Assembly: GCF_023898315.1 (NCBI RefSeq) | Contig: NC_064622.1 | Coordinates: 350,777,234 to 350,841,233 of the forward strand | Direction: 5' to 3' | Source: Schistocerca nitens | Taxonomy: Eukaryota > Arthropoda > Insecta > Orthoptera > Acrididae | Length of the DNA: 64,000 nucleotides | Shown here: piece after piece, positions 35,652 to 46,760 of the stretch | Layout of the letters: every line of letters begins with the position of its first letter | Position numbering within the stretch: position 1 is the first letter of the stretch | Made by a program: the position numbers and the translations under genes | The notes under the pieces: model-generated | Seen by the model: the letters and a program-made list of their open reading frames with translations, nothing else | The model's database searches: none | Told to the model about the DNA's origin: nothing

Positions 35652-37232
35652 CAGGGTGTTACAAAAAGGTACAGCTAAACTTTCAGGAAACATTCCTCAC
35701 ACACAAATAAAGAAAAGATGTTATGTGGACATGTGTCTGGAAACACTTAATTTCCATGTTAGAGCTCATTTTAGTTTTGTCAGTATGTACTGTACTTCCT
35801 CGATTCACTGCCAGTTGGCCCAATTGAAGGAAGGTAATGTTGACTTCGGTGCTTGTGTTGACATGCGACTCATTGCTCTACAGTACTAGCATCAAGCACA
35901 TCAGTACGTAGCATCAACAGGTTAGTGTTCATCACGAACGTGGTTTTGCAGTCAGTGCAATGTTTACACATGCGGAGTTGGCAGATGCCCATTTGATGTA
36001 TGGATTAGCACGGGGCAATAGCCGTGGCACGGTACATTTGTATCGAGACAGATTTCCAGAACGAAGGTGTCCCGACAGGAAGACGTTCAAAGCAATTGAT
36101 CGGCGTCTTAGGGAGCACGGAACATTCCAGCCTATGACTCGTGACTGGGGAAGACCTAGAATGACGAGGACACCTGCAATGGACGAGGCAATTCTTCGTG
36201 CAGTTGACGATAACCCTAATGTCAGCATCAGAAAAGTTGCTGCTGTACAAGGTAACGTTGACCATGTCACTGTATGGAGAGTGCTATGGGAGAACCAGTT
36301 GTTTCCGTACCATCTACAGTGTGTGCAGCCACTATCAGCAGCTGATTGGCCTCCATGGGTACACTTCTGCGAATGGTTCATCCAACAATGTGTCAATCCT
36401 CATTTCAGTGCAAATGTTTTCTTTACGGATGAGGCTTCATTCCAATGTGATCAAATTGTAAATTTTCACAATCAACATGTGTGGGCTGACGAGAATCTGC
36501 ACGCAATTGTGCAATCACGTCAACAACACAGATTTTCTGTGAATGTTTGGCCAGGTATTGTTGGTGATGTCTTGATTGGGCCCCATGTTCTTCCACTTAC
36601 GCCCAATGGAGCACGTTATCATGATTTCATACGGGATACTCTACCTGTGCTGCTAGAACATGTGCCTTTACAAGTACGACACAACATGTGGTTCATGCAC
36701 GATGGAGCTCCTGCACATTTCAGTCGAAGTGTTCGTACGCTTCTCAACAACAGATTCGGTGACCACCGGATTGGTAGGGGCGGACCAATTCCATGGCCTC
36801 CACGCTCTCCTGACCTCAACCCTCTTGACTTTCATTTATGGGGGCATTTGAAAGCTCTTGTCTAAGCAACCCCGGTACCAAATGTAGAGACTCTTCGTGC
36901 TCGTATTGTGGACGGCTGTGATACAATACGCCATTCTCCAGGGCTGCATCAGCGCATGAGGGATTCCATGCGACGGAAGGCGGATGCATGTATCCTCGCT
37001 AACGGAGGACATTTTGAACATTTTCTGTAACAAAGTGTTTGAAGTCACGCTGATACATTCTGTTGCTGTGTGTTTCCATTCCATGATTAATGTGATTTGA
37101 AGAGAAGTAATAAAATGAGCTCTAACATGGAAAGTAAGCGTTTCCGGACACATGTCCACATAACATATTTTCTTTTTTTGTGTGTGAGGAATGTTTCCTG
37201 AAAGTTTGGCCGTACCTTTTTGTAACACCCTG
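35652..37232 (+). mobile_element. DD41D Tc1/mariner-superfamily transposon, left arm
   Basis: A 1581 bp element with TIRs of about 120 bp (CAGGGTGTTACAAAAAGGTA at the left, its complement at the right), flanked by TA at 35650-35651 and 37233-37234. It carries one transposase gene. It is inserted in the RT region of a LINE. The same copy is present in the opposite arm. Confidence 0.85.
35960..37030 (+). pseudogene. DD41D transposase with one in-frame stop, left arm
   Basis: A 356-codon frame from ATG 35960 to TAA 37028-37030, with a single premature TAA at 36863-36865 after HLKALV (residue 301). The N terminus (MFTHAELADAHLMYGLARGN) and the middle (GRPRMTRTPAMDEAI) form the helix-turn-helix part. 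Catalytic residues are D157 (FFTDEASF), D248 (MHDGAPAHF) and D290 (SPDLNPLDFHLWG). The last two are separated by 41 residues, a DD41D spacing reported for rosa-type elements, while mariner proper has 34. The C-terminal part after the stop is still open (ILANGGHFEHFL). The stop removes 55 residues beyond the third catalytic residue. Confidence 0.8.
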
Positions 37233-37266
37233 TATATGGCGTGGAAAAGGGCAATTGACCCAAATA

Positions 37267-37462
37267 GCTGGCCGCTGTGGACGAGTGGTTCTAGGCGCTT
37301 CAGTCCGGAACAGCACTGCTGCTATGGTCACAGGTTCAAATCCTGCCTCGGAGCATGGTTGTGTGTGATGTCCTTAGGTTAGTTAGGTTTAAGTAGTTCT
37401 AAGTCTAGGGGGCTGATGACCTCAAATGTTAAATCCCATAGTGCTTAGAGTCATTTTTGACT
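37267..37462 (+). mobile_element. tRNA-derived SINE, left arm
   Basis: The head GCCGCTGTGGACGAGTGGTT resembles a tRNA A box and GGTTCAAATCC a B box, giving an internal RNA polymerase III promoter. The body GATGTCCTTAGGTTAGTTAG through CTGATGACCTC and CCCATAGTGCTTAGAG is what I recall of the abundant Schistocerca SINE. It is flanked by CCAAATA at 37260-37266 and 37463-37469, a 7 bp target duplication, and is inserted in the LINE fragment. Confidence 0.75.
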
Positions 37463-39227
37463 CCAAATAATGAAAAGTGTGAAGTCATCCACATGAGTAC
37501 TAAAAGTGACCCACTAAATTTCAGTTATGCGATAAATCACACAAATCTAAAGGCTGTGAATTCAACTAAATTCTTAGGAATTACAATTACAAAGAACTTA
37601 TTGGAATGATCACATAGATAATGTTTTAGGGAAAGCAAACCAAAGACTATAATTTATTAGCATAACACTTAGAAAATGTAACAGGTCTACTAACGACAGA
37701 CATTTGTCCATCCTCTTCTGGAGTATTGCTCCACAGTGTGGCATCCATGATGGACATTAAAAAAGTTCAAAGAAGGGCAGCTCTTTTCTATTTTTACGAA
37801 ATGGAGGAGTGTGTGCCATGGATATGATACACAAATTGAGGTGGCAATCAAACCAAAGACAGTTTTCTTTACAGCTGGATCTCTTCATGAAATTTCAATC
37901 ACCAACTTTCCCCTCCGAATATGAAAATATTTTGCTGGTACCCACCTACATAGGGGGAAATGCTCATCATCATAAAAGATGAGAAATCAGAGCTCACACT
38001 CACCAAAGATTCAAGTGTTCTCGTTTCCTGTATGTTGTTCGAGTGTGGACTGGTAGAGAAACAGCTTTAAAGTGGTTCAGTGAACCCTCTGCCAGGCACT
38101 TAATTGTGAATTGATGTAGAATATGCTTTAACTTACACAAAATGAAGTTTTTTTGTTCCTTTCCAAGCAGACCCAAGTGCTACAATGACTTGTTTGCACC
38201 CAGATTTGCCATAACTAGTTGCCACATAATATTGTTTGCTGAATTACAGTGGTCAGCAAGTTTCTGTCATAAGTAAATTTTATGTATAGGTTGCATAGTA
38301 GAGACTACTCTGTCATTCTGAGAGAATGTTAATCTTAATGCTAGAAATATATTTGCATTGCATAACTTTTCAACATCTGTGTTATCAATTCATGAGAATT
38401 GTTAATTTAGTCTCTGAAACCTTACCACTCCAAATTTCAATGGTATCTGCTACAAGCAGCAAATTCTAAGAACTTTCCCTGCCAGACTGGGCCAAGCAAT
38501 GTCGTACAAGATGCACACTAACATGCTGCCTCCTGCAACTTCTGCCCTTCTGCCCTAATTTCATCACTTCCATATACACTAAATGACATCTCCAAAACTG
38601 AACTGGACCATACAGTTTCTATCACTGAATCAATTTACTCCATTTCTTGCTACATTAGTATGAGTTGAATGTTATTGCTACTTGGCCCTTTCCTCTGTCT
38701 ACTTTTGACAGACACATTATCCAAGTCTCAAAAGATAGTGAAGAGTAACGCACATTTTAATTTATAATGGAAGAAATCGATATCTTTTGGGATAGCAGCA
38801 GATATAGTTCATGTTCTTGGATCAGTTCATTTAGCCTACCCCTATGTGTGATAATTAGTTGGATAACATCACAACAGATTCCAGATCATAGGGACATTTA
38901 CAAACTTTGTATACTTTATGCAGAGGATTGGAAAACAATATGCTGCTAAAAGCTTATTTCAGCTTTATTGCCTTCATCATTAGAATGGCAAAAAATCACA
39001 TTTATTTAAAAATTACATAATATATAATTCATAAAGGTTTTTGGTTGTAATATTTTTACAGTGATATTTTAAAGTTGTTCGATAATATGATATTACATGT
39101 ACATTATATTATTTTTTAACTATCTGATTGTTGTAGAAATTCAAGTTTGACAGCTAGTTGTTTACTCAGAGATATTTATGGTGTTGTGGGTCGTATACCT
39201 ACCAGACTATTATTGGTGTGTTTGTAT

Positions 39228-39257
39228 TCTCTGGTGTTTTGGTTATCCATTATCCCT
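39228..39257. other. 30 bp spacer at the palindrome centre
   Basis: This is the only unpaired sequence between the two arms. It is AT-leaning and has no adapter-like or repetitive look. The last paired bases are 39227 and 39258. Confidence 0.95.
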
Positions 39258-41022
39258 ATACAAACACACCAATAATAGTCTGGTAGGTATACGACCCACA
39301 ACACCATAAATATCTCTGAGTAAACAACTAGCTGTCAAACTTGAATTTCTACAACAATCAGATAGTTAAAAAATAATATAATGTACATGTAATATCATAT
39401 TATCGAACAACTTTAAAATATCACTGTAAAAATATTACAACCAAAAACCTTTATGAATTATATATTATGTAATTTTTAAATAAATGTGATTTTTTGCCAT
39501 TCTAATGATGAAGGCAATAAAGCTGAAATAAGCTTTTAGCAGCATATTGTTTTCCAATCCTCTGCATAAAGTATACAAAGTTTGTAAATGTCCCTATGAT
39601 CTGGAATCTGTTGTGATGTTATCCAACTAATTATCACACATAGGGGTAGGCTAAATGAACTGATCCAAGAACATGAACTATATCTGCTGCTATCCCAAAA
39701 GATATCGATTTCTTCCATTATAAATTAAAATGTGCGTTACTCTTCACTATCTTTTGAGACTTGGATAATGTGTCTGTCAAAAGTAGACAGAGGAAAGGGC
39801 CAAGTAGCAATAACATTCAACTCATACTAATGTAGCAAGAAATGGAGTAAATTGATTCAGTGATAGAAACTGTATGGTCCAGTTCAGTTTTGGAGATGTC
39901 ATTTAGTGTATATGGAAGTGATGAAATTAGGGCAGAAGGGCAGAAGTTGCAGGAGGCAGCATGTTAGTGTGCATCTTGTACGACATTGCTTGGCCCAGTC
40001 TGGCAGGGAAAGTTCTTAGAATTTGCTGCTTGTAGCAGATACCATTGAAATTTGGAGTGGTAAGGTTTCAGAGACTAAATTAACAATTCTCATGAATTGA
40101 TAACACAGATGTTGAAAAGTTATGCAATGCAAATATATTTCTAGCATTAAGATTAACATTCTCTCAGAATGACAGAGTAGTCTCTACTATGCAACCTATA
40201 CATAAAATTTACTTATGACAGAAACTTGCTGACCACTGTAATTCAGCAAACAATATTATGTGGCAACTAGTTATGGCAAATCTGGGTGCAAACAAGTCAT
40301 TGTAGCACTTGGGTCTGCTTGGAAAGGAACAAAAAAACTTCATTTTGTGTAAGTTAAAGCATATTCTACATCAATTCACAATTAAGTGCCTGGCAGAGGG
40401 TTCACTGAACCACTTTAAAGCTGTTTCTCTACCAGTCCACACTCGAACAACATACAGGAAACGAGAACACTTGAATCTTTGGTGAGTGTGAGCTCTGATT
40501 TCTCATCTTTTATGATGATGAGCATTTCCCCCTATGTAGGTGGGTACCAGCAAAATATTTTCATATTCGGAGGGGAAAGTTGGTGATTGAAATTTCATGA
40601 AGAGATCCAGCTGTAAAGAAAACTGTCTTTGGTTTGATTGCCACCTCAATTTGTGTATCATATCCATGGCACACACTCCTCCATTTCGTAAAAATAGAAA
40701 AGAGCTGCCCTTCTTTGAACTTTTTTAATGTCCATCATGGATGCCACACTGTGGAGCAATACTCCAGAAGAGGATGGACAAATGTCTGTCGTTAGTAGAC
40801 CTGTTACATTTTCTAAGTGTTATGCTAATAAATTATAGTCTTTGGTTTGCTTTCCCTAAAACATTATCTATGTGATCATTCCAATAAGTTCTTTGTAATT
40901 GTAATTCCTAAGAATTTAGTTGAATTCACAGCCTTTAGATTTGTGTGATTTATCGCATAACTGAAATTTAGTGGGTCACTTTTAGTACTCATGTGGATGA
41001 CTTCACACTTTTCATTATTTGG

Positions 41023-41218
41023 AGTCAAAAATGACTCTAAGCACTATGGGATTTAACATTTGAGGTCATCAGCCCCCTAGACTTAGAACTACTTAAACCT
41101 AACTAACCTAAGGACATCACACACAACCATGCTCCGAGGCAGGATTTGAACCTGTGACCATAGCAGCAGTGCTGTTCCGGACTGAAGCGCCTAGAACCAC
41201 TCGTCCACAGCGGCCAGC
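41023..41218 (-). mobile_element. tRNA-derived SINE, right arm copy
   Basis: Mirror copy of 37267-37462 with the same flanking CCAAATA repeats. Confidence 0.75.
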
Positions 41219-41252
41219 TATTTGGGTCAATTGCCCTTTTCCACGCCATATA

Positions 41253-42833
41253 CAGGGTGTTACAAAAAGGTACGGCCAAACTTTCAGGAAACATTCCTCA
41301 CACACAAAAAAAGAAAATATGTTATGTGGACATGTGTCCGGAAACGCTTACTTTCCATGTTAGAGCTCATTTTATTACTTCTCTTCAAATCACATTAATC
41401 ATGGAATGGAAACACACAGCAACAGAATGTATCAGCGTGACTTCAAACACTTTGTTACAGAAAATGTTCAAAATGTCCTCCGTTAGCGAGGATACATGCA
41501 TCCGCCTTCCGTCGCATGGAATCCCTCATGCGCTGATGCAGCCCTGGAGAATGGCGTATTGTATCACAGCCGTCCACAATACGAGCACGAAGAGTCTCTA
41601 CATTTGGTACCGGGGTTGCTTAGACAAGAGCTTTCAAATGCCCCCATAAATGAAAGTCAAGAGGGTTGAGGTCAGGAGAGCGTGGAGGCCATGGAATTGG
41701 TCCGCCCCTACCAATCCGGTGGTCACCGAATCTGTTGTTGAGAAGCGTACGAACACTTCGACTGAAATGTGCAGGAGCTCCATCGTGCATGAACCACATG
41801 TTGTGTCGTACTTGTAAAGGCACATGTTCTAGCAGCACAGGTAGAGTATCCCGTATGAAATCATGATAACGTGCTCCATTGGGCGTAAGTGGAAGAACAT
41901 GGGGCCCAATCAAGACATCACCAACAATACCTGGCCAAACATTCACAGAAAATCTGTGTTGTTGACGTGATTGCACAATTGCGTGCAGATTCTCGTCAGC
42001 CCACACATGTTGATTGTGAAAATTTACAATTTGATCACATTGGAATGAAGCCTCATCCGTAAAGAAAACATTTGCACTGAAATGAGGATTGACACATTGT
42101 TGGATGAACCATTCGCAGAAGTGTACCCATGGAGGCCAATCAGCTGCTGATAGTGGCTGCACACACTGTAGATGGTACGGAAACAACTGGTTCTCCCATA
42201 GCACTCTCCATACAGTGACATGGTCAACGTTACCTTGTACAGCAGCAACTTTTCTGATGCTGACATTAGGGTTATCGTCAACTGCACGAAGAATTGCCTC
42301 GTCCATTGCAGGTGTCCTCGTCATTCTAGGTCTTCCCCAGTCACGAGTCATAGGCTGGAATGTTCCGTGCTCCCTAAGACGCCGATCAATTGCTTTGAAC
42401 GTCTTCCTGTCGGGACACCTTCGTTCTGGAAATCTGTCTCGATACAAATGTACCGTGCCACGGCTATTGCCCCGTGCTAATCCATACATCAAATGGGCAT
42501 CTGCCAACTCCGCATGTGTAAACATTGCACTGACTGCAAAACCACGTTCGTGATGAACACTAACCTGTTGATGCTACGTACTGATGTGCTTGATGCTAGT
42601 ACTGTAGAGCAATGAGTCGCATGTCAACACAAGCACCGAAGTCAACATTACCTTCCTTCAATTGGGCCAACTGGCAGTGAATCGAGGAAGTACAGTACAT
42701 ACTGACAAAACTAAAATGAGCTCTAACATGGAAATTAAGTGTTTCCAGACACATGTCCACATAACATCTTTTCTTTATTTGTGTGTGAGGAATGTTTCCT
42801 GAAAGTTTAGCTGTACCTTTTTGTAACACCCTG
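41253..42833 (-). mobile_element. DD41D transposon, right arm copy
   Basis: Mirror copy of 35652-37232 including TIRs and flanking TA. Being part of the palindrome arm, it is a segmental copy and not an independent insertion. Confidence 0.85.
41455..42525 (-). pseudogene. DD41D transposase with the same in-frame stop, right arm
   Basis: The protein is identical to the left-arm copy, including the premature stop after residue 301 (41620-41622). Sharing this lesion shows that the gene was already inactive when the palindrome formed, or that the arms have been homogenised since. Confidence 0.8.
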
Positions 42834-43571
42834 TATATGTATCTTGCTTAAATCATTTTGCAGTTGGTTTTGATCATCTGATGACTTAACTAGACCCTAA
42901 ATGCCAGCATTATCTGCAAACAATATAAGAGTGTTGATCAGATTTTCTCCTAAATCCTTTTTTATAGATCAGGGGCAGCAGAAGGCCTGTAACGCTTCCT
43001 CGAGGAATGCCAGATATTACTTCTGTTTTATACTGTGTGGGATATACGTCACATGATTCCAAATTTTGAAATGCTATTCATACTAGTACCAGTGTAAAAC
43101 GCTCCTATTGGAGTGCAAAAAGAGGCGAATATGCTCCTCTTCATTAAAAGACTGACTGAAAAGTGAGGTACCAGCCGCCTCATTCTACCTTTCTCACCAA
43201 GTTTAAAAATTTTTGCAAAAATGTTAGAATGTGAACAAATTTGCACTCTTGTTTTTCTTTTTAACATACAGCTCACCTCTCACACCCACAAGTTGCCCTA
43301 ACTGTAGGTCGATTACAGTGTGTGTGTTGGGGTTTATGGGCGCTCAACATCGAGGTCATCAGCGCCCTGACACACATGAAAAGGAACGAACGTGGAGAGA
43401 CCTAATAAAACTGAAAAACACACTCAAAGAATGCAGAAAAAGAGGGAAAATACTACATAAGAATGTAAAACCTAAGGAAAGGGAAAACATAGCAACAAGA
43501 ACGACACAGGAAATTGTCATTGGCTGGCCACTTACATAAAATATGGGCGAGCTTGTCACACAGTGAGCAAA

Positions 43572-44564
43572 TTAAAATCCTCTCCCTAAAATCTTTGTAA
43601 AAACATTTGACATGGCACAGAACTTTAAAACTTTAACCACATTCGTCCGAGTGTTGCCTAAAAGAGTTGGCAGGTCCGCTGGCAAGTCAGCCGCGGCCCG
43701 CTGGTCAGAAAATAAAACGCAATCCAGTAAAACGTGGCGCACAGTGATCTGGACGCCGCAAGCACCACACAATGGAGGGTCTTCTCGCCGGAGCAGGAAG
43801 CCATGCGTCATAGGGCTGTGGCCTATTCGAAGCCGAGTGAGGAGAACCTCGTCCCGTCGATGGGGCTGAAAGGAAGTACACCACACACGCGTTGTGGGCT
43901 TGACTAGACGGAGCTTATTGTCAGTCACTTCCAGCCACTCATCCTCCCACCGGCACATGACTCGGGAGCTCACCAGCGAGGTAAGTGCGTGCAAGGGGAT
44001 AGCACACTGAGATACGTGTGGATCAAGACACGCCTCCTTGGCTGCGAGATCTGCCCTTTCATTCCCAGCAATGCCGACATGCCCCGGAACCCAGCAGAAA
44101 GCTACAACCTTCCCCAGTCGCTGTAGTCGGAGGAGGGCATCCTGGATGGTCTGGACTACTTTATCTGCCGGATACAAATGGTGCAATGATTGAAGGGCAC
44201 TGAGTGAATCGGAACAGACAAGAAATTGAGGAGAGGAAGAACGTCTCATCTGCTCCAGCGCCCGCAAGATCGCAGACAATTCTGCATCAAAGACAGTAAA
44301 AGTCTGAGGCAGTCGGACCTTGAGGACACGATCCGGAAAAACAACTGAGCAACCAACGGAATCCCCTTGTTTAGACCCATCCGTAAAAACAGCTACATAG
44401 TCGTGGTGCTCGGATAAAATAGCAGAAAATGCTGCATTAAAAACGGTGGCGGGAGTGCAATCTCTCTTGTACTGCAATAAATCGAAAATCACACGTGGCG
44501 GTCGATTACAACCCCTAGTCCATCTCTGTAAGTCTCTCATGTCCATCCACTTCCAATTACCCAT
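43572..44564 (-). CDS. LINE ORF2 C-terminal fragment: RNase H and zinc-knuckle-like tail
   Basis: A 330-codon open frame with a complete RNase H domain: VAVFTDGSKQGDSVGCSVVF (first D), FDAELSAILRALEQM (E), FLVCSDSLSALQSLHHLY (second D) and WVPGHVGIAGNERADLAAKE (last D). It is followed by the CCHC-like C.AC....H.L.DC tail (CGACGVQITVRHVLLDC). An RNase H after RT occurs in I-, R1- and related non-LTR clades. The 5' part (endonuclease, RT) is absent. The 3' flank at 43315-43375 (GGGCGCTCAACATCGAGGTC) is, as I recall, a common orthopteran LINE 3' region. The open frame suggests a fairly young fragment. Confidence 0.75.
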   Translation of the reverse strand: MGNWKWMDMRDLQRWTRGCNRPPRVIFDLLQYKRDCTPATVFNAAFSAILSEHHDYVAVFTDGSKQGDSVGCSVVFPDRVLKVRLPQTFTVFDAELSAILRALEQMRRSSSPQFLVCSDSLSALQSLHHLYPADKVVQTIQDALLRLQRLGKVVAFCWVPGHVGIAGNERADLAAKEACLDPHVSQCAIPLHALTSLVSSRVMCRWEDEWLEVTDNKLRLVKPTTRVWCTSFQPHRRDEVLLTRLRIGHSPMTHGFLLRREDPPLCGACGVQITVRHVLLDCVLFSDQRAAADLPADLPTLLGNTRTNVVKVLKFCAMSNVFTKILGRGF

Positions 44565-44915
44565 TCTTGCTTACTCATTCAGCCCAACTCATTTCATTAT
44601 CTCTTTGTGGCTCTCCAACTGTCACTGTCTCCTGTCTCACAGCTACAGACACCATTTTTCTGTCCAACTACAACTACTGCTGTCTCCTCACACAAACGCT
44701 GTCTCTCTCTTGTTATCTCTTACTGCTACTATCTCATTCATTTCTTCCCACTGTTGCTGTCGCTATCTGCTTCTTGCTCATTGTCATTGTTACAGACTGT
44801 CTCTCATTATCACTGGTGCTCATACATTAGCCTCTCCCATTGGCACTGTCTCCTTCACTCTTTACCTAGCCCAGTTCTCTCACTGTCTGCTATGTTCCAT
44901 GGCCCACCTATCTGA

Positions 44916-44920
<5 letters not shown>

Positions 44921-44973
<53 letters not shown>
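44921..44973. repeat. (CT)n microsatellite
   Basis: About 26 CT units in a CT-rich stretch. A 230-codon frame across this region is compositional. Confidence 0.95.
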
Positions 44974-44976
<3 letters not shown>

Positions 44977-45240
44977 ATTCCTTCGCTCTTTCTATACCAC
45001 AACTACTGTCTACTAGTTAACAGTATTTATTGCTTCTTTGTCTCATTCTGCTGCCACCGTCTCCCCCTCTTTCAGCATCAAAAAGTGCGAATATTTTTGC
45101 TTGCCAATATTTATGTGGACATTTTTAAAGGTGCTTAAGAAGGTAGAATGAGACAGTTGGTACCCTACTTTTCAGAGTCTTTTAATAAAGAGGAGAGTAC
45201 TCACCTTTTTTGTGCTCCAATAGGAGCATTTTTTCACTGG

Positions 45241-46254
45241 TTCCCTTCTTTTCCCCACCACAGCAGGGCATATCACTCATGTGAAAAGAAATTTATGGGT
45301 CAGTAAAATTTTGGTAGTTTACTTATGTGAAATTTAAATAATGCAAACAAATTTTACTCCTCAGGCCACATTTTACATGCACTTAAATTTTGTATGTGGT
45401 TCAGTACTACGACGTCGAGTTTCCAGAACCCTTCTGATGATAACGAAGACACTTTGCATCATGGTTTTCCATACTGCATCACTTCATAAAGTATGTTTTC
45501 ACTGCACAAGTAGGGTAACTTTAAACCTCTGTATCTGGAAAAGGAATAAAGATATCAAGAAAATTTTTGAGGTTGTTTGAGATCAGAGTCTTAGGAATAT
45601 TCATAAAAATTTCAGCCATATGTTGTGTGTAGCCATCCTGAAATCTTTGGCTGGGTGTTGGTCCTTTGGTGAGGGTGAAAATGTAATAAAAAAATAAAAC
45701 TTTTTTCTGGTTTTCTGAGTAATCATCCATGAAGTAATGATGTCTTCTTAAGTTCCATGAAGTCCTCTAGAAACCACATCAAATGCAAAAAGAACCAGCT
45801 GATTTGCTCCATTTGTCTAAGCAGGAGGAGAAGTGTAGTAATCATACTTTGAACCTTTACTGTAGGATAGTAACTCTTAAGACGATCCTTCTGTGGGTAT
45901 ACAAATGGTCCCCAGCCCACGGGCTATCCGAAACACTTGGCGCTACGTTTTTATCACCAATGTAAACTGAGGTATAGCCACTGGAAAATCCCATTTTTTA
46001 GCGCGGCATTTTTGGAACATATTGGTAAGTATGTTGTTGCATGCATACCGACAGGCTTCAGAATTATACTGTCACCTTGTTGTTCATTTAGGGCAGACAT
46101 TGGTAAGATGCCTTACCTTGAGGTGAACTGTACGCCCTATGCAGGCGATTGGCCATGCATGTAGCACAATATAGTCAATAATATATGGTGACATTGGTCA
46201 TGGAGACGTTTAAAACATAGGTGACAAATTGAAATCAGCATAATATGAAGTCCT
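45241..46254. other. Unassigned sequence
   Basis: No coding region, RNA gene or known repeat was recognised. Confidence 0.5.
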
Positions 46255-46760
46255 CCCTATGAATCAGGAACCTTGCCGTAGTGAGGGGGCTTGCGAGCCT
46301 CAGTGATACAGATAGCTGTATCATAGGTGCAATCACATTGGAGGGACTCTGTGAAGAGACCAGACTCACATATCGTTTCTGAAGAGGGGTGACAGCCTTT
46401 TCAGTAGTTGCAGGAACAACTATCTGGTTAAGTAACTGATCAGACCCTGTTAACACAAACCAACGAGGCATAGCTATGCTGCTGCTGTGAATGGCTGAAA
46501 GCGAGGTGAATCAGCACCTTTATTTTTTCCTGAGGGGCAAGCAGCTCTATTGTATGATTAAACGATTGATGGCATTCTCTTGGGTAAAATACTCCAGAGG
46601 CAAAAATAGTCCCTCGTTTGGATGTCCTGGAGGGAACTACTGTTGGAGGAAACTACTGTCTGCTACTGAGAATAATGTGCTTGACAGGAAAGCAGTTGCA
46701 GATGATGATGTAATCTACAGCATAATATTATGCATCATTTTAAATGGTGTTGTTACTGTC
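46255..46760 (+). mobile_element. Probable 5' region of a LINE
   Basis: The stretch beginning ATGAATCAGGAACCTTGCCG, through GCCTCAGTGATACAGATAGC and TTTTCAGTAGTTGCAGG to GGGTAAAATACTCCAGAGG, matches my recollection of the 5' untranslated region of a locust LINE whose 3' end carries a (CAA)n tail. No endonuclease or RT follows it, so it would be a 5' fragment or a recombined copy. This rests on memory. Confidence 0.35.

Larger units (their letters stand above)
35400..38120 (+). mobile_element. LINE fragment (RT C-terminal half), split by two insertions, left arm
   Basis: The segment 35440-35649 encodes VISGIPRGSVTGLLL and a frame-shifted palm with IVCR.C..., derived from FAD(D) and ending LQNDLSKI. 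After the DD41D element and the SINE, 37470-38100 continues with NEKCEVIHMSTKSDP, STKFLGITITKNLL, VHPLLEYCSTVWHP and ends RVWTGRETALKWFSEPSARH. The order is that of a CR1- or jockey-type non-LTR RT tail. The bridge HMAWKRAIDPN (37235-37266) shows the two parts were once contiguous. Stops and shifts make it dead. Confidence 0.7.
35334..39227 (+). repeat. Left arm (3894 bp) of a near-perfect 7.8 kb palindrome
   Basis: Every position x in this arm pairs with position 78485 minus x in the right arm, without any indel. All reading frames longer than 60 codons recur identically in mirror order. The only differences I found are three substitutions near the outer end (35376, 35431, 35432). The arm contains a LINE fragment split by a DD41D transposon and a SINE, then about 1.1 kb of unassigned sequence (38120-39227). 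Confidence 0.95.
40365..43085 (-). mobile_element. LINE fragment split by two insertions, right arm copy
   Basis: This is the mirror copy of the LINE fragment in the left arm, with the same interrupting DD41D element and SINE. It ends next to the TIR beginning at 43089. Confidence 0.7.
39258..43151 (-). repeat. Right arm (3894 bp) of the palindrome
   Basis: Mirror copy of 35334-39227. Unlike the left arm, this arm runs without a break into further related sequence: its outer 60 bp are the beginning of a terminal inverted repeat that continues past 43151 (see 43089-45240). This suggests that the right side is the original context and the left arm is the added copy. Confidence 0.95.
43089..45240. 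mobile_element. TIR-bounded composite element enclosing a LINE fragment
   Basis: Sequence from 43089 (CCAGTG, then GCTCCTATTGGAG, CTCATTCTACCTT) to about 43235 is about 80% identical to the reverse complement of about 45075-45240. The interior is a LINE fragment with RNase H (43240-44566) and a CT-rich stretch (44570-45000). I found no transposase of its own and no target duplication, so the class is uncertain. The palindrome breakpoint (43151) falls inside its left TIR. Confidence 0.5.

Noticed and set aside
35334-43151. Treating the two DD41D elements and two SINEs as four independent insertions
   Set aside because: Their sequences, flanks and target sites are mirrored exactly, so each pair is one insertion duplicated with the arm.
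44446-45138. 230-codon + strand frame
   Set aside because: It crosses a CT-rich tract and a (CT)n run (Leu/Ser repeats) and overlaps the real RNase H frame on the other strand. Compositional artefact.
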